Shown here: positions 33,226 to 39,536 of the stretch, piece by piece | Numbering within the stretch: position 1 is the stretch's first letter | Layout of the letters: each line of letters begins with the position of its first letter | Source: an uncultured Oscillospiraceae bacterium | Lineage (GTDB): Bacteria; Bacillota; Clostridia; Oscillospirales; Oscillospiraceae | Direction of reading: 5' to 3' | Assembly (NCBI GenBank): GCA_947626315.1 | Contig: CANQRQ010000013.1 | Coordinates: forward strand, 1-63,678 | Length of the DNA: 63,678 nt | Notes under the pieces: model-generated | Seen by the model: the letters and a program-made list of their open reading frames with translations, nothing else | The model's database searches: none | Told to the model about the DNA's origin: nothing | Position numbers and translations under genes: made by a program

Positions 33226-34290
33226 ATGGAGCTGACCCGGGATTATAAAGAGCCATCTCCGGTTATAGATAGCAAAGAAAGCAATGCACTTGATTATCTA
33301 ACGAAAAGATACAATAAATTGATCGAGCCAGGTATGATTGCTAAGTTGGGAACAAAGGCCGGTCAACTTATACCCGAAAAAATCAAAAAAATTGGAAGTG
33401 ACATTGAATTAAACATAACTGAAAAAGAGCTGTATATCCAAATGATGAACATCATTGCGACTGGATTTAAAGCTCTCGAAGAACAAGCTGCCAGATTTTC
33501 TGTTAGCGAAAAAACCATATTGAAAACAATAAATAAATCTTTCCCAATTTATCAATTAAAGACATTCGATGAGATATGTTTGGTAAGAAGTTATGATTTA
33601 GCAAAGATAGTAAATGATTATCGGGGGAAAGACACAGCTTTTGCCGCAATAGAGGGTGGCGGTACCGGAGCGTTTGGATTTTGGGGGTTGCCCTTTAATA
33701 TTGTTTTAAGTATATTTCTTTATTTTAGGGCTGTGCAATCAATAGCCATGTTCTACGGTTATGATGTAAAAAACGATTACGCAGAAATGGTAATTGCAAG
33801 TGATGTATTCACAAGTTCATTAAGTCCAACTCAGGATGATGTCAATAATGCGGCGACAAGCATTATTGGAAAAATAATGGTAATGGGCCAAGCCGCAGTT
33901 GTTAAACAAACCGCAAAAAAGACATGGATCGATATGGCAGCACGCGGTGGTGTTCCTCTACTTTTGGCGCAGTTGCGCGCTTTAGCTAATAAATCGGCAC
34001 AAAAAGCATTGCAAAATGTGGGGGCAAAGGGATTAGAAAATAGTCTCTTTAAAGAAGCGTTTGAACAAATTGGCCGAAAACTAACATTAAAAACTATTGG
34101 AAAAGCTGTACCTGTTTTTTCAGGTGTTATCGGTGCCTTGATTGATACAGCACAGATGAAAAAAGTACTTGAGTTTTCTGATATTTTCTATCAAAAAAGG
34201 TTTATTTTAGAAAAGGAAGATAGAGTATATCATTTGCTCGGAAAAGACGGTTTTGTAATGGATGCTATAATTGTTGATGAAGAGCAATAA
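33226..34290 (+). CDS. EcsC-family protein
   Basis: The 354-residue protein has the EcsC family hallmarks: DTAFAAIEGGGTGAFGFWGL followed by a hydrophobic segment (PFNIVLSIFLYFRAVQSIAM), and later GKAVPVFSGVIGALIDTAQM. EcsC was named for a gene next to an ABC transporter in Bacillus; its own role is unclear and it is thought to be membrane-associated. Here it is a single-gene module between palindrome copies 4 and 5, with its own promoter. Confidence 0.85.
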   Translation: MELTRDYKEPSPVIDSKESNALDYLTKRYNKLIEPGMIAKLGTKAGQLIPEKIKKIGSDIELNITEKELYIQMMNIIATGFKALEEQAARFSVSEKTILKTINKSFPIYQLKTFDEICLVRSYDLAKIVNDYRGKDTAFAAIEGGGTGAFGFWGLPFNIVLSIFLYFRAVQSIAMFYGYDVKNDYAEMVIASDVFTSSLSPTQDDVNNAATSIIGKIMVMGQAAVVKQTAKKTWIDMAARGGVPLLLAQLRALANKSAQKALQNVGAKGLENSLFKEAFEQIGRKLTLKTIGKAVPVFSGVIGALIDTAQMKKVLEFSDIFYQKRFILEKEDRVYHLLGKDGFVMDAIIVDEEQ

Positions 34291-34337
34291 ATTGCAAAGA
34301 TGAGCAAGTTGACCAGTGACCAATCAATATTGATAAA

Positions 34338-34364
34338 AAATGTGTTTCACGGTGAAATACATTT
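34338..34364. repeat. Palindrome copy 5, downstream of the EcsC gene
   Basis: The core TGTTTCACGGTGAAATA is at 34343-34359, with arms AAATG and CATTT. The only asymmetry is a C-to-T change that leaves a G-U pair in plus-strand RNA. Confidence 0.8.
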
Positions 34365-34433
34365 CATTTTGTAGAATCCCGGCGGCCTGACAGGTGATAA
34401 CGTCTGGCTGCCGGGATTGTCTATCCGCTGTTA

Positions 34434-34745
34434 CTATTTATCAATATAAGCGGCGTATTTGACATAGCACCGGTTTTTCGGCACGACAAGTATGCCGCCG
34501 GGTCTGCCGCGCTCTCTGACAAGCAGACAGTTCAATTCCTCGCCTACAGAGCAAAGAGCATAGTTGTCCTCAATAAACTGCCTGTCTGCCAACATATCGG
34601 TTATGAAGTTCTCATAGTCCATTTTCCCCAGCACGACGGTTTTGACGATTTTATACGGCCTCTCCTGGCAAATGTCGTGAGGTCTTTGCAGATCCTCTAT
34701 CCTGCGAGGGGATCTTATAAACAAAGCCATTCCAGTCTGATTCAA
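34434..34745 (-). CDS. Unknown protein, DUF6329-like
   Basis: The protein of about 103 residues contains VVLGKMDYENFITDMLADRQ, FIEDNYALCSVGEELNCLLV and RERGRPGGILVVPKN, a pattern seen in small proteins of clostridial elements (DUF6329-like). The start is not certain: TTG 34745 has AGGAGG eight bases upstream, TTG 34751 and ATG 34730 are alternatives. It is divergent from the XRE gene at 34873 and the pair shares one intergenic region. Confidence 0.7.
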   Translation of the reverse strand: MNQTGMALFIRSPRRIEDLQRPHDICQERPYKIVKTVVLGKMDYENFITDMLADRQFIEDNYALCSVGEELNCLLVRERGRPGGILVVPKNRCYVKYAAYIDK

Positions 34746-34872
34746 TGACAATCCCTCCTGCGTTCTTTAGTATGTCCGGCTGATACAGTTTAACATAACG
34801 GTATTTGCAATACAAGTATACAGTATAAAACTACCTTGCGAAACGGTAAAATAGTTTCCACAAGGTGGTGAA

Positions 34873-35190
34873 ATGATGGATATACATGAAAAACTCCGTC
34901 AGCTTTTAAGGGAACGCGGCTGGACTGAATACCGGCTGTCAAAGGTATGCGGCCTGTCAGAATCCACAATAGCCAATATCTTCCGCAGAAACTCCGTGCC
35001 ATCTATTGCCACGTTGGAAACAATCTGTACAGGCTTTGGGATAACGCTCTCCCAGTTTTTCGCAGAGGGGGAGATGGTGGAGCTCTCTCCTGATTTGAAA
35101 CGCCTATTTGATGGCTGGAGGCCGCTGACACCGGAGCAAAAGAAAGCTGTCCTGCAAATGATCGAGGCTTTCAGCAACGATAAGAATTGA
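34873..35190 (+). CDS. XRE-family transcriptional regulator
   Basis: The 105-residue protein is a compact XRE repressor: LRQLLRERGWTEYRLSKVCG, LSESTIANIFRRNSVPSIAT and LETICTGFGITLSQFFAEGE. The rest is a short helical dimerisation tail. Two ATGs (34873 and 34876) follow AAGGTGGTG, and the second has better spacing. The divergent promoter region contains AT-rich partly repeated sites (GTATACAGTATAA) that may be its operator. Confidence 0.85.
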   Translation: MMDIHEKLRQLLRERGWTEYRLSKVCGLSESTIANIFRRNSVPSIATLETICTGFGITLSQFFAEGEMVELSPDLKRLFDGWRPLTPEQKKAVLQMIEAFSNDKN

Positions 35191-35200
35191 TATGAGAAAA

Positions 35201-35235
35201 GCAGAAATGTGTTTCAGCGTGAAACACATTTCTGC
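35201..35235. repeat. Palindrome copy 6, 16-bp perfect arms
   Basis: GCAGAAATGTGTTTCA (35201-35216) and TGAAACACATTTCTGC (35220-35235) are perfectly complementary around GCG. This is the longest perfect copy. The outer GCAG/CTGC pairs are different from those of copy 7. Confidence 0.9.
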
Positions 35236-35257
35236 TCAACTTATAGGGCGTTTTATA

Positions 35258-35477
35258 AAGGCGTTACCCCCTTTGGGGATGGTATTCCGGCGGCCTGGCG
35301 CAGTCAAGGCTGGGCGTTTGTTTGCACAAGCGCCCACAGAGCCGGCCAGTCTGAGGACTGGCCGGGCCGTTGACAGCGACCGGCCGCCGGAATTGTTTGT
35401 TTCCAAGGGGTAACACCACCATAGCCCGCACAAGGCGGGCTATGGGCAGCGTGAGAGGCGTTGGCCTCTCTTTTTTT
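35258..35477 (+). repeat. Structured repeat B with its own terminator (ncRNA candidate)
   Basis: This 220-base unit is the longer relative of 32956-33101. It has the same borders and the same hairpin CATAGCCCGC/GGCGGGCTATG, and ends GAGAGGC-GTTG-GCCTCTC followed by seven T. The ATTCCGGCGGCC arm and its partner GGCCGCCGGAAT enclose an extra stretch with two further hairpins, TGGGCG...CGCCCA and CCGGCCAGTC...GACTGGCCGG. GTTACCCC near the start can pair with GGGGTAAC near the end of the big arm. Palindrome copy 7 follows within 20 bases. Confidence 0.75.
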
Positions 35478-35486
35478 GTGCCTCCT

Positions 35487-35523
35487 GGCCGAAATGTGTT
35501 TCACCGTGAAACATATTTTGGCC
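35487..35523. repeat. Palindrome copy 7, with GGCC outer arms
   Basis: The core TGTTTCACCGTGAAACA is at 35497-35513. The arms extend to GGCC on both sides (35487-35490 and 35520-35523). The two departures from perfect pairing both give G-U pairs on the plus strand. Confidence 0.85.
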
Positions 35524-35596
35524 TATGAAAAAATCCGCAGGGCCTATGACCTTGCGGATCAAATTCATTTATAGAAACGCTTTAGCCTTTCGCTCC

Positions 35597-35944
35597 TCAT
35601 ACCGCATAGCGTATGCCCTCCCGCAGAACATTCTTGTAATAGGGAAGTACGTCGGAAAAGCGCCGGAACTGATCGAGGGACTTTACTGTGACCGATACAG
35701 TCACGTCATGCTTTACGCTCAGGTCGCTTGTGACCGAGGCGACGGCCTTGCGGTACTTGGCCAGTTCCGCACTGTCCTCGTCAACGGTCAGCAAAATATC
35801 CACGTCAGATTCGCTGTCATAGTCGCCGCGGGCATAAGAGCCGTACAGAAAAGCGTCATGTATGCCATTGGCAAATAGTTTGCCGCAGAGGTCAACCACC
35901 TCACGGACAATAGAAAGCGCGTCGATCTGGCTCACAGTAATCAC
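35597..35944 (-). CDS. MNT-type minimal nucleotidyltransferase, without a visible HEPN partner
   Basis: The 115-residue protein has the nucleotidyltransferase signature FLYGSYARGDYDSESDVDIL (GS-x10-D-x-D) at about residues 32-51. MNT proteins are the antitoxins of HEPN-MNT systems and act by adding AMP to the HEPN toxin. No HEPN frame lies on either side: downstream the strand ends in a small hairpin and palindrome 7, upstream in 900 bases without a gene. It may be an orphan antitoxin. Confidence 0.85.
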   Translation of the reverse strand: MITVSQIDALSIVREVVDLCGKLFANGIHDAFLYGSYARGDYDSESDVDILLTVDEDSAELAKYRKAVASVTSDLSVKHDVTVSVTVKSLDQFRRFSDVLPYYKNVLREGIRYAV

Positions 35945-36167
35945 CCCTTTTCCTTAATTCTCATTATATCCGTATTTGGGGAATTAGTCAAACGGTATCT
36001 GCTTTCGCGCTGTGCGGAAAAGAGCAGAGCAGCAAATTAGATATTATGTAAACCTACGTTCTGCGCCGAAAATACGCGAAAACAATTTCTTTTTCACTTC
36101 TTTTGACTACTTTTGCGATTTCTTAGTTTTTTGGTTTTTTGAATTGTAGTTGGTAAATAAGGGGGGA

Positions 36168-36196
36168 AAAATGTGTTTCAGCGTGAAACACATTTT
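36168..36196. repeat. Palindrome copy 8
   Basis: The core TGTTTCAGCGTGAAACA is at 36174-36190, with arms AAAATG and CATTTT, perfectly symmetric apart from the centre. Confidence 0.85.
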
Positions 36197-36428
36197 ATCA
36201 GTAGCCGTATTCGGAGAATCATTCGGGAATTATCTATATGCTCCGGAAAAATATTATGTAAACTTATCCTGGCCAATTATGAAGCGCTGTACCTTTGCAG
36301 CCTGGGACAGCAGCAGAGGGAAATAGAATTATTGCGGCGAAAAGAATTGTTTTATAGAGTTTTTTGACTTCTTTTGCGAATTTTCGGAAAACTGACCCTT
36401 TCATTTTGTAGTAGAGAAGTAGATAGAG

Positions 36429-36461
36429 AAAAATTGTGTTTCACCGTGAGACACATTTCCA
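36429..36461. repeat. Palindrome copy 9
   Basis: The core TGTTTCACCGTGAGACA is at 36437-36453. The A-to-G change in the right arm leaves a U-G pair on the plus strand. It is the last copy before the recombinase region. Confidence 0.8.
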
Positions 36462-36525
36462 CAATTGAATAGGGCGAACAGGCACAAAACGCCTGTGTCG
36501 AGCCGGGCGGCGGGTGCGCCAAAAG

Positions 36526-36560
36526 GCTTTCGGTCAGGGAGGCGGACCCTGACCGAAAGC
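36526..36560. repeat. 14-bp perfect hairpin near the recombinase, candidate transfer or replication origin site
   Basis: GCTTTCGGTCAGGG (36526-36539) pairs perfectly with CCCTGACCGAAAGC (36547-36560) around seven bases. GC-rich sequence with little coding character surrounds it. Such hairpins are common at oriT or single-strand origins of mobile elements. No U-run follows, so it is not a simple terminator. Confidence 0.6.
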
Positions 36561-36844
36561 GGAGCGAACAACACCGGCGCCGCCAGCGGTCTTTGGCAGG
36601 ATCGGGGCCACGACACACAGGCGCGACAATGACACTTGCGCTGGCCGTGCGTCACGGCGCGGAGCGCCCCGCCACAGGCATGGAGGGAGGGGGGACCCTA
36701 TGGAGCGGCTGCCCGCTGCCGTCTGTTTCGTCTAAGAAAAGCATGACCGCGCCGCCGGAGCGCGGGAGCGTCCTTTGGAAAGAGATCGGCACACGGGATA
36801 AAGTTGAGCAAAGGAGGATAAAATTTTTCCCAAGGAGGGAAAGT

Positions 36845-37036
36845 ATGGAAATTTCAGAGGAAAAGCGGTATGCTATCGGCAACGGAAAAATCTGTGTTCA
36901 CCGGCATTTTGGCAAGCGGGAGTTGACGGGCGAGGTGATCCGGGACGGTGTGCTCCAGGCGGCGAGAGAGGCGGAGCTTTTGACAGGAGAGGCCCCAAAT
37001 GGTATAATACAATTGAGTTTAAGAGAGCCGCAATGA
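36845..37036 (+). CDS. Small TnpW-like protein upstream of the recombinase
   Basis: The 63-residue protein (MEISEEKRYAIGNGKICVHR, HFGKRELTGEVIRDGVLQAA) starts at ATG 36845, behind AAGGAGGGAAAGT. Its beta-rich start followed by a helix is like the TnpW-type proteins that precede large serine recombinases in Tn4451-like elements. The match is weak, and position next to the recombinase (25 bases) is part of the argument. Confidence 0.65.
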   Translation: MEISEEKRYAIGNGKICVHRHFGKRELTGEVIRDGVLQAAREAELLTGEAPNGIIQLSLREPQ

Positions 37037-37061
37037 CAGAAAAGGAGGTCACTTAAACTCA

Positions 37062-38735
37062 ATGAAACGGTCAAATGCGGTAAATCCTGTCTCTATCGCA
37101 TACATCTATTTGCGGCTTTCCAATGAGGACGAACGGCAGGGGGAATCCGGGAGCATCATCAACCAGCGGAAGATCCTGGAGGACTACTGCAAGAAAAGCA
37201 GCATCATTATCGCCCGTGAATTTGCGGACGACGACTATTCCGGCGGCAACTTCAACCGGCCCGGCTTCCAGGCCATGATCAAGGCGCTGAAAACGGACAG
37301 ACGGGTGAACATGGTGATCACCAAGGACCTGTCCCGGCTGGGGAGAGACATGAGCGAGTCCAGCTACTACGCTGAGCGGTATTTCCCGGAGCAGGGCATC
37401 CGCTATGTGGCGGTGTATGACAACTTCGACTCAGAGCAGGAAAACTTCTTGGCCCCTTTCCAGTTTGCCATCAACGACGTGTATCTGCGGGACTCCTCCA
37501 AGAAGATCAAGACGGCCCTGCACACCATGATGGACCGGGGAGAATACTGTTTCCGCGCCCCCTACGGCTACAAAAAGGACCCGGAGGACAACCACCATCT
37601 GCTGCCCTGTGAGGAGACGGCGCCGGTGGTGCAGCGCATCTTCCAGATGGCCGCCCAGGGCTATTCCACCTGGGCCATCGCGGAGGCGCTGACGGAGGAC
37701 GGGGTGTATCCGCCGCTGAAATACCGGGTATACGAGCTGGAGGGCATCCGCTCCGGCAACGCGGAGATGATGAGCGACGGGTGGAACAACACGACGGTCA
37801 AGCGTATCCTGAAAAATCCCGTATACCTGGGCCATACGGTGCTGGGCAAATCCAAGAAGGTCAGCCCCAAGAGCGAGGTCAAGCGGCAGGTCCCCCAAGA
37901 GGAATGGCGCGTCACGCTGAACACCCACGAGCCCTTGGTCAATGAGGAGATCTTCCGGCGGGCGGCCCGGTTCCTGGGCAAGCGACGGCAGGACTATGAG
38001 AAGCTGGAGCACGTCCGTAAGAGCATCTTCGGCGGGATCGCCTACTGCGCCTGCTGCGGCGCGGCCCTGTGCAGCAGCGGCACGGTGTACAACGGGGAGC
38101 GGGAGAAGTATTGGTATCTGACCTGCCAGAACATCCCTAAGCGGAGCAAGCGTCCCTGCGCCAACGGCGCCCGCATCAAGTACGAGGTGCTGCGGCAGGC
38201 GGTGTGCCAGGAGCTAAACGAGCTAATCCATCTCAGCGACGAGGAAAAGCGGGAGATCACCTTAGAGGCCATGCGTCTGGCCGGGGACGAGGGGAGCAGG
38301 CAGGCCAGGGCCAGGCGGATCGCGGAGGCGGAGCAGCGCGTCAGCGCCATCGACGGCATGACCATGAAGATTTACGAGGATATGTACGCCGGGCGGCTCC
38401 CGGAGGAAAACGGGCGCAGGCTGGTGGAGAAGTACCAGCGGGAGAGCAAGGTCCTGTCAGACGAGATCGCCGCGCTGAAAAAGAGCGAACAGTCCGAGGC
38501 GGAGGCAAAAACGGCCTATGACGAGTTCTTTGCCCTGACGGAGCGGTACACCCACATCGAAGAGCTGACCCCGGAGATCCTGGAGACTTTTATCGAGCGG
38601 ATCGAGGTGGAGCCAAAGGTCTATCCCCCCGGCGTCAAGGTCTATGCCCGGAGCAAGGTCCCCTATGAACAGACCATCCATATCTACTATAAGTTCATAG
38701 GAGAGCGTCCCGAAACCATCTCAAAAACGGGCTGA
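37062..38735 (+). CDS. Large serine recombinase of mobile element 2
   Basis: The 557-residue protein has the resolvase domain with catalytic serine 20 in AYIYLRLSNEDE, VITKDLSRLGRDMSESSYYA, and the recombinase domain with FRAPYGYKKDPEDN. A zinc ribbon follows (IAYCACCGAALCSS ... YWYLTCQNIPKRSKRPC) and then a coiled coil. It is of the TnpX/Tn4451 type and clearly different from the element 1 enzyme. It lies 151 bases from the right attachment core, as expected for an integrase, and most likely catalyses excision of 26987-38891. Confidence 0.95.
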   Translation: MKRSNAVNPVSIAYIYLRLSNEDERQGESGSIINQRKILEDYCKKSSIIIAREFADDDYSGGNFNRPGFQAMIKALKTDRRVNMVITKDLSRLGRDMSESSYYAERYFPEQGIRYVAVYDNFDSEQENFLAPFQFAINDVYLRDSSKKIKTALHTMMDRGEYCFRAPYGYKKDPEDNHHLLPCEETAPVVQRIFQMAAQGYSTWAIAEALTEDGVYPPLKYRVYELEGIRSGNAEMMSDGWNNTTVKRILKNPVYLGHTVLGKSKKVSPKSEVKRQVPQEEWRVTLNTHEPLVNEEIFRRAARFLGKRRQDYEKLEHVRKSIFGGIAYCACCGAALCSSGTVYNGEREKYWYLTCQNIPKRSKRPCANGARIKYEVLRQAVCQELNELIHLSDEEKREITLEAMRLAGDEGSRQARARRIAEAEQRVSAIDGMTMKIYEDMYAGRLPEENGRRLVEKYQRESKVLSDEIAALKKSEQSEAEAKTAYDEFFALTERYTHIEELTPEILETFIERIEVEPKVYPPGVKVYARSKVPYEQTIHIYYKFIGERPETISKTG

Positions 38736-38865
38736 AACAGCCTTTCAAGATGGGGACGCCACAAAAGTTCAAAAATTAAAAATTTGCATTAAAAGTACTT
38801 AAAAAGTCGAAATATAGCATATTTTATGCGCGTTTTCTTCTTTTAAGTGCAATATTTCAATATGT

Positions 38866-38964
38866 TTAGGAGGCCGCCCCATCAGAGGCGGCCTCCATCT
38901 TGAACTTATCCATCGCGTCGCGGGCGGCGGGGTTCACAAGATGATTGCTGTTTCTGGTAGACAT
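38866..38964 (-). pseudogene. N-terminal piece of split SASP gene (ssp), piece 1 of 3
   Basis: The minus strand reads MSTRNSNHLVNPAARDAM then DKFKMEAA, the canonical start of an alpha/beta SASP, with AAAAGGAGATGTAAACT before the ATG at 38964. At the GGCGG core (38887-38891) the frame runs into element DNA (SDGAAS) and stops at 38866-38868. Continuing instead into 26981 gives MEAAGEVGVNL, the normal SASP sequence. As it stands the product would be a 32-residue stub that cannot bind DNA. Confidence 0.9.
38869..38896. other. Right attachment site of element 2: inverted repeat around the GGCGG core
   Basis: GGAGGCCGCC (38869-38878, element side) and GGCGGCCTCC (38887-38896, core plus ssp side) form a perfect 10-base inverted repeat with an eight-base centre. 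The core GGCGG is 38887-38891. The symmetric arms may be recombinase half-sites. Confidence 0.65.
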
Positions 38965-39153
38965 AGTTTACATCTCCTTTTCATCGTTTTGGGTTTTGGC
39001 CCGTGCTTATCTTTTGCGGATGCGCGCCGGTTATACAGAAAGGGGATTGGTATTTTTCCCCTGTATACCCGACACGAAATCGCAGCGCGGACAACTTTAA
39101 TTTATGCCGAAAACGATGCTTCATTCAAATTAGCAAGCGGAGAAAATAAAAAA

Positions 39154-39182
39154 ACAGCGTCCAGGTTTTGCCCGGACGCTGT
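39154..39182 (-). terminator. Intrinsic terminator upstream of ssp
   Basis: ACAGCGTCC (39154-39162) pairs with GGACGCTGT (39174-39182), and the minus strand continues into TTTTTTTATTTT. It resembles the terminator at 3677-3703 (same stem, same TTTTGCCCGGACGCTG half). It would end any minus-strand transcript coming from 39.2-39.5 kb, where I see no certain gene; the stretch 38965-39418 otherwise holds nothing I can name. Confidence 0.7.
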
Positions 39183-39418
39183 GCTGTTATAATTATATGA
39201 GCCGCGGCCGTTATCGTGCCGCTTTTTTGCTCATTTTCTGCCGCCTGAGATTGCGGTGAGGACTCCCGTCAGCTATAGCGCGTTCCTGCCGGCGTGGCGT
39301 TCAGGAGATGGCTGTCCCGCTCGATCCGGGAGGGGATCTCCTCAATGGCGCTGCCGACGCCCTCCTCCAGACGGCTCAGGGACCGCGCTCCGGATATCAA
39401 AGGCTTTTCCGCTTTGTC

Positions 39419-39447
39419 TTGCAATTTTTCCCTTTTTCCGGTATGAT
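39419..39447 (+). promoter_or_regulatory. Sigma-A promoter of the iron alcohol dehydrogenase gene
   Basis: TTGCAA (39419-39424) and TATGAT (39442-39447) are separated by 17 bases, about 90 bases before the start codon. Confidence 0.7.
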
Positions 39448-39536
39448 AAAAGTATAACAATTCTGCGCATCCCCGCCGTGCGGCTGGGGATATCCGCGGG
39501 GCAGGTTTCGCCCCGCCGACAGGAGGAAGTTTGCGT

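Larger units (their letters stand above)
35945..36844. other. 900-base stretch without a certain gene, holding palindromes 8 and 9 and a 14-bp hairpin
   Basis: I see no gene with a good start and family match. The segment contains two palindrome copies, ATTATGTAAAC twice (36042 and 36254 regions), and a strong hairpin at 36526-36560. A plus-strand run of codons reading CKLILANYEALYLCSLGQQQ then REIELLRRKELFYRVF (up to 36367) looks protein-like but has no convincing start; it may be the end of a decayed small gene. Confidence 0.5.

Noticed and set aside
32975-33235. Protein genes inside repeat A (and similar frames in repeat B)
   Set aside because: The frames are produced by the GC-rich hairpins, differ between the two copies and run into unrelated sequence.
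36173-36367. 64-codon gene after palindrome 8
   Set aside because: The start lies inside the palindrome and has no ribosome-binding site; only the last 35 codons look protein-like.
27885-36461. CRISPR array made of the repeated palindromes
   Set aside because: The spacing is irregular (hundreds to thousands of bases), the intervals contain genes, and no cas gene is present.
39269-39460. 63-codon minus-strand gene upstream of ssp
   Set aside because: TTG start without ribosome-binding site and no family resemblance, although a minus-strand terminator follows at 39154.
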